This document shows, in pieces, positions 23,779-36,067 of a DNA stretch of 64,000 bases. This stretch comes from Leptodontidium sp. MPI-SDFR-AT-0119 (taxonomy: Eukaryota; Ascomycota; Leotiomycetes; Helotiales; Leptodontidiaceae), in the NCBI GenBank assembly GCA_020726505.1, contig JAHLEZ010000043.1, forward strand, positions 124,001 through 188,000, given 5' to 3'. How positions within the stretch are numbered: position 1 is the stretch's first letter; each line of letters begins with the position of its first letter. The notes below the pieces were generated by a model that was not told where the DNA came from, did no database searches, and was given only the letters and a program-made list of their open reading frames with translations. The translations under genes were made by a program, and so were the position numbers.

Positions 23779-24800
23779 AGCAGCTTATGAATGCGAAGGT
23801 GTTGCAGAGGCATGTACTGAGTTTATGAATACAGGGGCAGCAGACGATGTAGAGCTAGCTACTGGCAGTTGTTTTGCAATTTCATTAACTTTACGCTATT
23901 TTGGGCTGGAGGGGTCATAGGGTTTCAAGGCACATTCAGATTTGAGAGGGATCGAGATAGCATTCTGGCGGATAATTTGGGAGCTTTCAAGTTCCGGTTT
24001 CGAGGATACCAGCATGTACACCTTCCGCGTCAGCCTTGGCGAGGGCTCCTTTGGTGAATGGTTTCCCTGGCGATGAGGCTGATTAGCTGAACCGAGGAGG
24101 GGTGAAGCAGCGAGTCAGGGTCAAATGACGGGGAGAGATATCCGTCGGCATTCACGACTGCTGGTGCGGAGAATGCGTTGTGTGAGCGTCAAAAGTAAGT
24201 AATACCGTTTTGAGTCTTTGAGGAAACTTAGGAAGTGAGGTTTGGCTGGCTAGTGCTGGACTGCTCCACGTCGGTAAGTCGATTCATGGCGAATTCTTAG
24301 GTGTCTTCTTCTTCTACTTGCTGGTATGTGTGATATTGAAAGCTGACCATGGTCGAGAAGTGCTTTTGTGCTCTTTTTTGCTGTTAAAGTTAGGCATTTC
24401 GATGAAGACCTTTGAGTATGGTGGAAGGGGTGACCATGGAGGCTTAGCAGGAGTTTTTGAACTTGAGCTTCGAGGTGTGCTTCTTGTACCGTACCCTGAT
24501 TTTTTTGTGGCAAATTTAATCGAGTGTGTGCAAAGTTGAGATAATAGTAATAGCTAGAAAGCTCTAGGACTGCAGGAAAGAAAATCCCTAGTGATCAATA
24601 AAGAGAAACTGCTTCAGCAATAAGCGAGATCTGAGGAGAAACGAGAACATGCTTTGAGATTGTGCTAACTCAAGTATTTGCACGGACAAGAATTACTCCC
24701 CTCCCTTCACTTCCGTTACAAACACACGTACAACGAATGACCGTGATTCTTGCTCCTCTTGCGGTGGAAAGAAAGGATAAGCTGGGTGGTAAAACCAACC
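23779..24800. other. Intergenic region
   Basis: About 1 kb. A plus frame of 62 codons (23869-24057) and a minus frame of 87 codons (24250-24513) are present, but neither resembles a known family. The interval may include the outermost remnants of the preceding pseudogene. Confidence 0.4.
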
Positions 24801-26930
24801 TCATTCCAAATTGACGACCTTGAGTTCAGGCTTGGCACCTTCCCAGAAATCCAAATAAATCTTCCCAACGCCGAATCTACTCGCCAGCTCCCCATCCCAC
24901 TGCACCGACATAACATTGACCACTATCTCCCTCACATTCCTACTCCACACCAACGGACAATCCGTATTTCTCCTCTGTGTAAAGAAGCGATTCATGATAT
25001 CATCAGCTTTCATCACCGCTACGGAGATGGCAATAAAGCTCCACGATCGCAAGGGCTCTTGGGTGGCCAAGTTCTCCGTAGCCCAGATCTTGTCGAGTTC
25101 GATGAACCCCGCTGGCTCGGGCTCATCGGGACTTAAAAGGATACTCGCGATGGAGACATGTGTTTGATCGATGTCTTGAGTGTAGTCTGTCCAGAGATTA
25201 TCGTTGTAATCGAAGGGAACACTATTTCTCAGAAACATGTTTACACACTGTGTTGAGAATGTCAAGCGACCCAACCCTTTTGGCTCGAGGACGTCCAGCA
25301 AAGTTTGGCATTCTTTGTCGAGTTTGAATAGAAGCTGGAACAATTCTGGGTCTTTGCCTTCTTCCCAAAATGCAGGGATCGGTGTGGTGGATGTTGGCGT
25401 TATCCTCTCTTCCACGAATGAGTACTTGATCGCACCATTTATGCTTGCCCACGACCAGCTTGGGAACAGAACGCCAGGCGCGACTCTCCTGATTGCGCGA
25501 TGGGCCGGTTGCCAAAGCAGTGCATCTATGAAAGAGCCACGCGGAAGCCCGAAGTGGAAGGTTTGCGAGTATGTTTTCGATAAATCATTCATGATTCCCT
25601 GGAATGCTCTCAGGATATCCGCCTGAGATGTCAACGAGCGCAAAGTATAGTCCGTGACATTGGTTTTGTAGGTACCCAGAAAGGTCTTCAAACGTCGAGA
25701 AGGCTTGTAGAGTCCAACCGTCCAATCCTCTGCTGCAATCCGATCCGCCCTCTCACATTGCACGCCTTGATTACAGCCAAAGTACGCTTGAGAATCTGTC
25801 AAGAAGATACAACGTCTCGAGAACATGTGTTCTTGATATGTCCATCCACGACTGTTCCATACTGATATTTGCACCGTGTCTTTCATCACGGGAATTGTGT
25901 TACTGATTTCGATGTCCTGGAGAGTGATGGTTTGACGCTGGACAGTCCTCGACCAGGTACTGATGCCAGGAAGGCCAGCATTGGCGTGATTCCCTGCAGC
26001 GGCCACAATGGTGAAAGTAGCAGCAGCATAGATAGTGTCCATGATATCGATTTGTTGTTTTTGGAAGACCGGATCATCTTGTACGATGCAGAGACTGTCC
26101 ACCCACAAATGTCTCTCTCCTAATTTAACACATAACTTCATGGCGTCTTTGACTGTTTGTGGGAGAGGCATCCCAATCAGAGCATTCTTCAAGCTCAGTG
26201 AAGCCACATTTTCACGAGCTAATGTCAACCATGTCTCACTCACCTTACCCCAAACATAACTCAAGGCACAGTATCTGCAGTTTTCCGGAGCAGGACCAAT
26301 ACTCATGTTCTCCAAGTCGATGACACACATATCCTTCGGGGTTGGTAACTGGCCTTCGTTGCAAGCAGCATGGCCATTTCCACATAACCTCAGACTGTTC
26401 CCGAGAAAGTCCATATCAACCCTTGGACAGATCTCGAAAGACTTCTCAACCATCTTAATCTCAACTCCATGCCCCTTGAACACAACATCAAACTCTACCC
26501 ACTGGAACGGCCTCCCAGTGTGAAACTCCGATATATGGAGTTTATATCCTCCAGCTCGCTGTCTCGATGCTTCCACAGCGTTCAAATAAACCGAAGTCTG
26601 ACTTCCAGTGTCCTCATCTTCCCACTCCGTGTCTCGCCATGTCTGCTTACAGCCTAGAACGAACAGTGAGCAGAGGTCACACTCTGGACGTCTGATCATG
26701 ACGTCTAACTTCCCCAGATCAATCATTCGGCCTTCCGACTCGCAGAGTATCAAGTGTCGAAGTCGGAGTTCTTGGCACTTCTCACAGAGATTGGGTTCTG
26801 GTGGTATATCTTTTGGACACCAGCATATTGCTTCTTTGTTGCGGGCTGGAACCCATACACCATTCTCATCCCAATGAGAGCGATTTGGGAATATGTTTTC
26901 CGCCTCGGAGTAACTTGCAGGACTGACCAT
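24801..26930 (-). CDS. HET-domain (heterokaryon incompatibility) protein, intact
   Basis: Uninterrupted 709-residue frame with no intron needed. HET motif 1 is CRYCALSYVWG (about residues 218-228), motif 2 LWVDSLCIVQDD (about 275-286), and motif 3 WNSRGWTYQE (about 358-367) followed by SRRCIFLT. The N-terminal ~100 residues hold Cys pairs (CWC, CEKC, CDLC) that may bind zinc; this is common upstream of HET in long family members. Such proteins act in non-self recognition and programmed cell death, although many have no proven incompatibility function. It is divergent from the AMACR-family gene with 400 bp between starts. It is the only HET gene in the window without a lesion. Confidence 0.9.
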   Translation of the reverse strand: MVSPASYSEAENIFPNRSHWDENGVWVPARNKEAICWCPKDIPPEPNLCEKCQELRLRHLILCESEGRMIDLGKLDVMIRRPECDLCSLFVLGCKQTWRDTEWEDEDTGSQTSVYLNAVEASRQRAGGYKLHISEFHTGRPFQWVEFDVVFKGHGVEIKMVEKSFEICPRVDMDFLGNSLRLCGNGHAACNEGQLPTPKDMCVIDLENMSIGPAPENCRYCALSYVWGKVSETWLTLARENVASLSLKNALIGMPLPQTVKDAMKLCVKLGERHLWVDSLCIVQDDPVFQKQQIDIMDTIYAAATFTIVAAAGNHANAGLPGISTWSRTVQRQTITLQDIEISNTIPVMKDTVQISVWNSRGWTYQEHMFSRRCIFLTDSQAYFGCNQGVQCERADRIAAEDWTVGLYKPSRRLKTFLGTYKTNVTDYTLRSLTSQADILRAFQGIMNDLSKTYSQTFHFGLPRGSFIDALLWQPAHRAIRRVAPGVLFPSWSWASINGAIKYSFVEERITPTSTTPIPAFWEEGKDPELFQLLFKLDKECQTLLDVLEPKGLGRLTFSTQCVNMFLRNSVPFDYNDNLWTDYTQDIDQTHVSIASILLSPDEPEPAGFIELDKIWATENLATQEPLRSWSFIAISVAVMKADDIMNRFFTQRRNTDCPLVWSRNVREIVVNVMSVQWDGELASRFGVGKIYLDFWEGAKPELKVVNLE

Positions 26931-27330
26931 GATGCTGGAATTGAGAAGAAGTTGAGATGATGGCTGAAGAAAGAAATCGCTTCTGAACTTTCAGTAAGCC
27001 CGCCTTATCTGTAAGCTCTGTGTCACTAAACGCATATAACTCCAACAAATATCCATGAATACCCAATTTAGTTGATTCAGAAATATCTCCTTCAATTGTT
27101 GACCTCCATCTCCAAACCATCCATGGATGGAAGTCAAATGGGCTGACACGTGATCCCAAGCTTCCCCGCGTTGGAGCTGTCGGAGATCGTTATCCTCAAC
27201 CTCGGCCACCCGGCAGCTGTAGATGGCTTCTAACAACCTCAAATAGATGAACATGTATACTACTCCTCATTGCTCCTCTTCCATATTTTGGACACCCATG
27301 ATCCTGCCTTTTCCTCCCTAGACTTCCACA
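26931..27330. promoter_or_regulatory. Shared divergent promoter region
   Basis: 400 bp between the start codons of the HET gene (minus) and the CaiB/AMACR-family gene (plus). No specific binding sites were recognised. Confidence 0.4.
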
Positions 27331-28616
27331 ATGACAGGACCACCAGCTTTAACAGGAATCCGAGTCTTGGAATTCGGAGGACTTGCTCCTGGTATGAACT
27401 CCGACTGGACTGCTGTGTTTATGCTTCAATACTAATACGCACCTTAGGACCTTTCGCAGGTCTCCTCCTAGCAGATAACGGCGCCTCAGTCCTACGAATC
27501 GACAGGGCAATCCCAAACCTCACTCATTCCAACACCACCTCCCAGAACCTCCCACCACCAACCAACGACCTCCTTACGCGGCACAAATCCTCTATAGCCG
27601 TAGACCTCAAATCTGCTTCTGGGGTAGAATTCATCAAATCACTCATCCCACACACAGATGTCGTAATCGATCCATTCCGGCCCGGCATCCTCGAGAAACT
27701 AGGACTCGGTCCGGATGTCCTACTGGGTATCAATCCAAGGATAATAATCGGGCGAATGACCGGCTTCCGCAGAGATGGGAAATACAAAGACATGGCCGGG
27801 CACGACATAAATTACATTGCCGTCTCTGGGGCTCTCGCGCTCCTAGGTCGGAAAGGTGAGAAGCCCATCGCGCCTGGTAATATTCTGGGAGACTTCGCAG
27901 GAGGCGGAGCAATTCTGTTTCAGGGCATCTTGCTAGCTTTGATGGCTAGAGAGAAGAATGGGAAGGGTCAAGTTGTGGAGGCCAATATGGTGGACGGGGC
28001 GTCGTACCTAGCTACTTTCCCGAGGATGATGCTCAAGACTCCCATGTGGGATCAGCCGAGGGGGGAGAATGTCTTGGATACGGGATGTCCGTGGTATGAT
28101 ACGTACGAGACGAAAGATGGGAAGTACATGTCTGTTGGCGCTCTGGAACCACAGTTCTTTGCGGAGCTTTTGAAAGGATTGGGATTGGCTGGGAAGGGGA
28201 TTGAGAAATCGAGGTTTGATAGGGAGACTTGGCCGGAGTTGAAGGGGACTTTGGAGAGGATTTTTAAGGGGAAGACGAGAAAAGAGTGGGAGATGGTCTT
28301 TGATAAGACGGATGCGTGTTGTACGCCTGTATTGGAATACTGGGAGCTGGAAACGGATCCTAGTAGAGAAGGCGATCAGAGACCAGCTGTTACTCTTCGC
28401 GAGACGCCCAGTCTAGCAGTCTCCCAGGGCTCCTCATCCCGAGATGCATCGATCGGCCAAGGCCCAGGAATCGGAGGAGGGAGTTACTCAGGAACAGCAT
28501 TGTATGCTGGTGAAGGCGGGGAAGATACCCTGAACGACTGGCTGGGATGGAAGCGAGGCAAGGATTTCGAGGTGGAGAATGGAGGTTTGGTAAGGAAAGC
28601 GAGTTCCAAGTTATGA
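27331..28616 (+). CDS. CaiB/BaiF CoA-transferase III family, alpha-methylacyl-CoA racemase-like, peroxisomal
   Basis: Likely epimerises 2-methylacyl-CoA esters so that branched-chain acyl-CoAs can enter beta-oxidation; a CoA-transferase activity cannot be excluded. Exon 1 is 27331-27391, the intron 27392-27447 (GTATGA, branch ACTAAT, TTAG), exon 2 27448-28616; 409 residues. The N-terminus MTGPPALTGIRVLEFGGLAPG and the following FAGLLLADNGASVLRID are the CoA-binding start of the family. GHDINYIAVSGAL provides the candidate catalytic His139, and GNILGDFAGGG the Asp169 that pairs with it in racemases. The protein ends SSKL, a canonical PTS1 signal, placing it in peroxisomes. The frame also reads upstream through the intron, but the short first exon matches the family start far better. 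Confidence 0.9.
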
Positions 28617-31456
28617 GTGAAGGCTATTATTACTATCCTTTTTCCATCCATCTCTCCTCACCTTCCCTCTCTTTTCCTTCCTTCAACAATCAATTTTCAG
28701 TCGGGCCTTCTAAGAAAACGCCCTGCCTGCCCAAGTCTACCGTACTCCGAAACGACAACCAAATGAGCGAGTGTCCTTTTCCATCCTTTTTGAGCCTAGA
28801 TAATCCTCAAATTCCTTCCATTACACCTCCTCCTTCCTCCCTCCTCAAATTCCTTTCGTTGACAGACGCCGGCCGATGAAGTAAGTGCTGCACTCAGATC
28901 TCGTTGGCGGCGTGGCAGTCATGATCGATCCAACCGTATGTGTGTCTGCAGTACGTCCAATCAGTCCTAAACTCAACCTCAAAAACAAAACAAAATATCT
29001 CAGAGATTTCAAACTCACCTATCCACACCTCTCATCAGCAAACTCCAACACCCTCGACGGACTCGGCGGTGGATTCGGAGGAGGCGAAGGCGGATCACCC
29101 CTCGACATATTCTTCGACGGATCGGTAGAAACAGAGCCAGAGACAGAAACAGAGACAGTAAGACCAGCACCCTTTCCTCGACGCGCCGAATCCCTCGATC
29201 TCGAAGAAGCAGCGAACCCTACACCACTAGCACCACCGAACCCGAGATCCTTGACTGCAACGGCCATTTCTCAATCGATCTCTCAACAGCAATGAGGGAA
29301 CTGTCTTTTTTTTTTTTTTCTGAGAGGAGAAAGGGGGAGCTTTTGAGGGTTTTCTCCAAGCTTGAACGGTTCAGCTTGGTTGATTTCTCGAGCTAGCTAC
29401 TCTAAGAAGAAGCGAAAGAAGGAATTCTTAGGGCGAGACGAGATGAGACGAGACGAGACGCAAAGTCAAGCCACTCGGAGAATATATCAGCTGAAGGAGT
29501 TATTGTCTGAACCGAGATGTCGGATTTTCGAATTTTTACTTTTGCGTTTGTTTGAGCTGCGGCTGAGAGTGCTTGGTTGGTTGGTGGGTTGGTTGGTTGG
29601 TGGGTTGGTTGGTTGAATTGACTGAGACAAGCAGACAAGGCAAGGAAGGTAATTTTACTTGGGGATGTAGTAAGATAATAGCTCAACTTCCCCGAACGAA
29701 TGAACCAACAGCGACATACCTTAAATAAGGCACATCAAATCCCTCAGAACCAAGGGTCCACAATAAGATGTTCTAGATTCTTTTTTCTTCTGTCACCTCC
29801 CTAGGTACTTGCTTACTTTTCTCGGCGGGTGAGGGAAGGCGAGGTACCGTTCCGTCCCGTCTCACAATGTTATCTTGCTTTGCCTTACGCTGCCTTGGGC
29901 TTTGATATTGTTTTGTTGTCAGTGCATCCATGGGTACTCAATCTATTCCCTCACTCCCACACTTACTCACTCTACTCAACATATCTGCTACAGCGAAGTG
30001 CCGTCCCGTCCTCGGCAGCGAACCGTTCGACCTTAGGCAGGTAGGTAAATTTAGGTACGCCTTATTCAAGGCAAGGCGAGAGAGGGTGTCTGCCTGCCCG
30101 CCAGTCGCCGTTGAATCAAATCGGGTCATCTCACACGGAGATATCAAGTACAGTACAGCACGGAGTACTAGACTGGCTTCAATCCGTTGAGTCTCGTCAA
30201 CACTTACCCCGAATGTGAGTGTTGTTGACAGGCAAGGCAAGACTTAGTAGTTAGGCGAACAGCAGTTCATCGAATTCGATTCGAAGGACACTTTTCGTTC
30301 TGTTGGACAAGAAACTCCCCGCCTCTCTCAAGTACGTACAATACAGTACAATCTAGAAAGACAACCAAAAAAGAACAAACACCCCGGACAAGACAGGACA
30401 AAATGAACAAACGGCTACCAACCTCCCCACCCACCCGTCCAACACGCCAGGCGTGCCACAAGTCGTGCTCTAGGATGGCTTATCCGGGTTGCCGGTTCGC
30501 TGGCAGCGGCTTGTGGGACCCTCGAGATGCACTGTATTCCGGGGAATGGAATGGAATGGTGGCAAAGCGGGTGGTGGCAACCGAGGCGAGGGTGAAGAGG
30601 CGGTGGAGGTGGTTTTTTGTGTATGTATGGAGCGGTGGGTGAGGCGATGTGATGCAGGGCTGGAGGGGAAAAGGCCCGCGGGGAGATGCTTTAGGTGACG
30701 TGCCGCAAGATCTCTGTGTCCGATCGTCGGGACTGGGGTGAGCTGTCAATGTATGGTGAGGTGAGGTGAGGTAGGGTAGGGTCGACGTATCGGAGGATCG
30801 ATGGGTGCGTGCATAACATGTCACTTTGCGTAGGGGAGGGGAGGGGAAGGGAAGGGAAGGAAAGAAGGATGGAGAGAAAGGGGTGGAGGGAGCGGTGATG
30901 ATGATGAAACGCAGGAATTGGCTAGGTATCTATCATACGTTACCTGGCTGAATGGACACTGTGTCTCTTGTGTACTCGAAGAAAGCAGGATTCGCTTGGC
31001 TGGCTGGTGGGTAATGAATCTCTTGCATTGCAAACTATCTAGAACGTCTGTCTTCCTGCCTGTCTGGTCTGTGTGTGTGGTTGTTGGGAGGTATGTAGTA
31101 AGTAGGTAGTAGGTAGCAGCCGAGAAACGCACGCGCGTGGAAATAACAAGAACCAACCAACCATACAATCTTTCGTTCGCCTCTCATTGCCAAGTCAAAT
31201 CAATTCGCCTTGATGCTTCCGACCACCACCATTTGCTGTGACAGGTCTTGCTAATCTGTCAAATCCATCATGCTGAAAGTTCATCACCGTCCACGTATCC
31301 ATTTCGCACCAGAAGAGGTATCGTTTCAAAAAGGATGCTCATGAATTAAGAGTGTAAGGAGCCAGCATCTTGTTGTATGCTGTGGGGGTATGACATCCGG
31401 GTTGCCTCATCCTCAACCGCGTACACGCCTATGTTCGATCGAGTCCAAAAGGGAGT
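28617..31456. other. Long intergenic region with one doubtful small frame
   Basis: About 2.8 kb. A minus frame 29019-29267 (MAVAVKDLGFGGASGVG start, then Ser/Pro-rich) and an overlapping plus frame 28885-29295 compete. The minus one could be a first exon, but I found no convincing continuation and no family. Simple-sequence stretches include GAGAC units near 29440, GGTT/GGTG units (29575-29615), GGTGA/GGTAG units (30756-30781) and G/A-rich units near 30835-30870. No RNA gene was recognised. Confidence 0.4.
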
Positions 31457-33818
31457 TTATTGGACTTGGCTGACAATCTCGCTTGCACGTGATAGAGACT
31501 CAACCATTTGTTGACACTCCTTTCTCCTGCGAACGGTGTAGTCACTCTCCTTGAGAAGCTCATCAAGAGTATCGGTTCGGTACATGTTCTCGAGGAGTTC
31601 CCTTTGCATCTCATCTTTTGTGAACCTATGACTGGTCAGCTGTGCATGTTAAACGTACTCGGATTGGCTTACTGGACGAGGTTGAGCATGATTGCTTTTG
31701 GTACCATGTCGATCATTGTTCTTCTCACGATATTATAGTATGAGTTGATGAGAAGTTCTAGGCTTGTAAGTACACATTCTGGGGTGTTTCTAAGTTTGAA
31801 ACTTACTGATGACCTCGACTTCAATTCCTTCTCTCTCCGAAAGAGTTCCAGATGCCTTGAGCGTTGGAGGTGGGGCTTCCATTGCCGCCATCTTCTTCTT
31901 GTTCTTCGATGCGAAGAAACTTCCGAAGAAACCGCCATTGGCATCCTCTCCACCCATGCCGAGCGTTGGGCTTGTTGTGCGAACTGGAGTTGCTGATTGT
32001 GGCATTGGCTTGCCAGTCTTAGGATCAACCTGAACAGGCTTTGCTGAGCTGTGCTTCTCGTTGACAATTGCCATGGCCTACTTATGATTAGTGACAGTCG
32101 TAAGATGTAGTTTGTTTACATACCCTGTGTCCATTCAAGAAGTCTGGATGACCAGTATTGATGTAGCATGATTCCATTGCAACCAAATCCTTCACCAACT
32201 TGTTCGTTGGGTCCATGACCTTCTTGAAAAAGGCAATGACAACCTGATGGAACTTCTCTTTCAATCCTGGGTATCTTCGGAACAATTGTTTTCCGAGTAA
32301 TTGGGTGAGGATGCGAACAAGCTCGTCGTAAACCAGCGAAACACACTTCAAACTTGGCTCTTCCAAGCGCTTGATTTGCTGCTTGACAATAAGCTCAAAC
32401 GCAGTAGTTCCAACGAAAAGCGCTGGCGAAGATCCCGAAGAGTTGTACAGAATGGTTCTGATATCGATATCCTTGACCTGATCGAATGGGTCGACAGCCT
32501 TTACACCGTTGGCATAAAGCTCGTGGAAGACAAAACTAATTCTGGCACCACCAGAAAGCTCGACGCTTGACAATTCTGTGTTGTTTCCCTCCAAGACCGT
32601 TCTCCACTCATTCGAAAATTCGGTGATGATGTTGAGGACAATATTGGCACTGTTTCCCAGCATCGAATCACCCAAGCCTTGTAGTTCGGTGGTGTATTTC
32701 AGCAAAGAAGCCGAGATACGGGCCTTGATATCTGGGAGAGTTTGCTTGATGTGCATCATCAAAATGAGGTTGAGCTTCCTAGCCAGGTAAGGAGTTCCGC
32801 AGTATGAGCTCTTATTCCTATATGCTTTGTGGTTCTCGAAGAAGTTCTTCTCGTTCTCCAAAGCAGCTGTAATTGCCTTCTTGTTGTCGATATCCCTCTG
32901 TCCTCTGTTGACCACTGGTACGTATCCTAATCTCAAGGGGATGATCCGTCCAGCCAGAATATCCACAACATCGGTTCCATCATCCATCAAATCCACTTTT
33001 GTGAGGACACCGATTGTTCTCTGACCTTCGGGGTCGACTTCTCGCGCAAGCTTCAGACCATCCGAGTTGGCCAAATCGGTATTCGCTCCAGTGACAGCAA
33101 GAATAATGGCATTTGGCTTGCTGATCTGCTTCAACACCATCTCCTTGATCTGTCTCTCAATATCTCTGGGTTGATCTCCGACTGGCACTTTCGTAAGACC
33201 GGGCAAATCGACGAGGGTAAGTGTGAGGACGTTGGGGGAGTAAATTCGCAGATTAATCGGGGCGGGTGAGATGCCGGCATTGCGTCCAGTCTTCGCCTCT
33301 GTTTCCTTCACAATCTCATCGCGGATCTTGTTGAAATCATGGAACTTCTGCCCAGGTATATGAAGGAACTCGCCCCACTCGTCCACGTTGGCTTCCTTAT
33401 CGCCTCCCGCAATAAGGTCCTCGCTCTTGACTCCATTTGTCTGCCCACTAGGCTGGCGATTGATGAGTTGCAGAACCAGCGGCCGCCGAGTCACAATACC
33501 GGTACCTCGAGGTAAGCTGTGCGTCTGTATCAGTATCGTCGGTGTCCGGGAGCGTGGGGACAAGTGGCAGCTTACAAGTCTCGTCCTACTATGTTCTCCA
33601 GCACCGAACTCTTTCCACTGGACTGACTGCCCACCACTACTATTTGCGGCAGATCGATGGGGTTCTGTACGCCGACGGTTGTGAAAACATCCTGAAGCTT
33701 GTTCACCAGCCTGCAGGACGGGTTAGCACTCCGGCGCAAAACAAGGGAACAAGGACAATAGGGATCCTGACGTTATGAGACCGGGGTCCGAGATACCGCC
33801 CTGCGCGGCCACAGCCAT
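31457..33818 (-). CDS. VPS1: Dynamin-like GTPase Vps1 (vacuolar protein sorting 1)
   Basis: Large GTPase acting in Golgi-to-vacuole traffic, endosomal recycling and peroxisome fission. Five introns (plus 31626-31672, 31758-31806, 32078-32123, 33517-33575, 33711-33771) give 699 residues, the usual Vps1 length. The start is [15 protein letters not shown]. GTPase motifs: P-loop GSQSSGKSS (split from LPRGTG by an intron), DLPGLTKVP (G3), TKVDLMDDG (G4). The stalk/middle domain follows. The insert [15 protein letters not shown], and the end in [20 protein letters not shown] (GED), distinguish Vps1 from Dnm1. No PH domain, as expected for fungal Vps1. Divergent from the ribokinase gene across 1.1 kb. 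Intact. Confidence 0.95.
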
Positions 33819-34916
33819 TTTGAAAGCGTTTGCGGGTACTGCGTGGGGGGTTTGTGATGCGTTGAGATCTGAAGGGAGTTGGTGAAGCTGTGGTGAAGTA
33901 TTATATGGGTGTTGTTGACAGCGGGCTCGTGGAGTTTCTTGATTGTTGAAGGTGCTGCACGAGCATACGCAACTTTGGCGCGGCTCGTTTGGGTGTGGTG
34001 TGGCTTGACTGGCTGGTGCACCGCCACTGATCTTCGAGACACTTCCTTGAGCTGGACCAGGGGTAGTGACTTCAACTGTGCATGAGTGTGAATGAGACTC
34101 TGTAAACAACACAATCACTGAATCTTACCGAGGACTTTCATACTTTGTAAGTTTATTTCCTGCACTCTTCTTTTGAATGGAAAGTCTCAGTTCGGTTCGT
34201 ACCAGACACCCGTGACGTGGTTATGAATCCGAGTTTGAGCGGAGTACAGCCACTTTTGCCAGCTCATGATCGAGTCAGAAGATGGGGGCAATATACCCTC
34301 TACCACAGGTCGCAATGTCCCATTTGTTAGATGCCTAAGCTAAAGTATTGTATCTAGGTAAACAGAATTCATATCTGCACGGCTCTTGAGACGTCTTACA
34401 TTCTGAGCTTACGACTCTGAACGCGTCCTCTCTCCGCTCCAGGCTCCGATATAAAATTCGAGCACGTGAGTGTACAAAGTTAATATTACAATAGCTCCGG
34501 GTTTTGATACTCGTTCGGAATAGGGAATCGTCCTGTCTTACTTGATTATCATTGGTGCCTAGAATTCCTCTTAGCTTAGCTAGGTAGCAAGAGCCGAATC
34601 ACGGTCATCAACCGAGAACAGTCTGAGCACAATACACCAGACGTTTCTGGCAACACACGAAACACGACAACCTTGTTCGCTATTCCAGATCGAGACTGTA
34701 TCTTGAGAGATCTGGATTAGCCCGTATTGGCTCCCTTTAGTTGTCCATTGATTGAAGTTACCCCTGCTTGCACTTCGTCAAGTTACTCCGCACCTTTCTC
34801 AAAAAGGGGCAGCACGAACAAGCGATCATAACAATACTCCCGACGCTCAACATCCTCTCATCATCAACCTACAACACAGAGCCTCACCATTATCTCATTC
34901 ACACTTCAACCCAAAA
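33819..34916. promoter_or_regulatory. Divergent promoter region of VPS1 and RBK1
   Basis: 1.1 kb between two divergent start codons. Minus frames at 33723-34118 are not supported as coding. No specific motifs assigned. Confidence 0.45.
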
Positions 34917-36067
34917 ATGTCACCAAAAATCATAACCGTAATCGGCTCCCTCAACACCGACCTCGTCAGCGTAACAGCCCGGGTCCCCTCAGGCGGCGAG
35001 ACCCTAACCGGCACATCATTCCACACGGGAGCTGGTGGGAAAGGAGCCAATCAAGCCGTGGCTGCTGCTCGACTATCTCGCGCCAATCCTCACAAATCCC
35101 CAACGGCTACCTCAAAGGGTCAAGATGGAGAGAATGTGGATGTCGATATTGTAGTCAAGATGGTAGGAGCAGTAGGAAACGATGAATTCGGACCTAAACT
35201 CATCGCCGGTATGAAAGAAGACGGGATCGACGTCTCTGGAATCGAGGTCGTGAAAGATCAACCTACTGGCGTGGCTGTTATTATCGTCGAGGTACGTCTA
35301 ATCTCATCTCATCTCATTTCCTCTCACATCCACTCTCCTATACACCCATACAAAATAAATAAACAAACAATCCCCCCGTAACTAACACCCCAACTCCCTA
35401 GTCTACAACAGGCGAAAACCGCATCCTCCTCAACCCCGGCGCGAACTCCACCCTCCACCTCACCTCCTTCCTCCCCTCATCTCCCCCCTTCACACCCCCT
35501 CCCTCCCTCCTAATCCTCCAACTCGAGATCCCCCTCCCCACAATCCTCCAAACCATAACCACCGCCTCCTCAACCACCCCACCAACACCCATCCTCCTCA
35601 ACCCCGCCCCCGCCATTCCCCTCCCAGAAGAAATCTACCCCTCCATCACGCATCTGATCCTCAACGAGAGCGAAGCCGCTTTATTAACAGGCCGGTCTGT
35701 CTCCTCAGTCGAGGAGAAAGGATTCAATTGGGAGGTTGTGACGGAGGAGTTTATTGGGAAGGGAGTGAGCAATGTGGTTGTTACGCTTGGTTCGAAGGGG
35801 GCTTTTTGGGCTTCTGCTTCAGCAATCCCCCAAAGCAAAACTAAAACTGGTTTCGTCCCCGCCGAAAAAGTCGAAAAGGTAGTCGATACCACCGCAGCGG
35901 GCGATACGTTCGTAGGCGCTTACGCCGTTGCTGTCGTCCGGGGAGGATCAAGGGGCGACGGGGAGTTGGATCTCGAGAGTGTAGTCCGCTGGGCTTGTAA
36001 GGCTAGTGCGAGGACGGTGCAGAAGGAGGGTGCGCAGGTTAGTATTCCGTGGGCGGATGAGGTTTAG
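34917..36067 (+). CDS. RBK1: Ribokinase (PfkB family)
   Basis: Phosphorylates D-ribose to ribose-5-phosphate in the cytosol. Exons 34917-35291 and 35402-36067 flank a 110-bp intron (GTACGT donor, CTAAC branch, CCTAG acceptor); 346 residues. The start MSPKIITVIGSLNTD is the family N-terminus (substrate-binding GSLNTD). GAGGKGANQ is PfkB signature 1, LLNPAPA and ILNESEA lie in the core, and DTTAAGDTFVGAY is signature 2 with the catalytic-base Asp. A longer frame extends upstream to 34752, but the ATG at 34917 fits the family start and the preceding bases (CCAAAA). The insert PHKSPTATSKGQDGENVD is a fungal-specific loop. Confidence 0.92.

Noticed and set aside
28885..29295. Plus frame of 136 codons and minus frame from 29267 after the AMACR gene
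   Set aside because: The two compete for the same DNA, both are low-complexity, and neither has a recognisable domain or a supported continuation; mentioned only in the intergenic entry.
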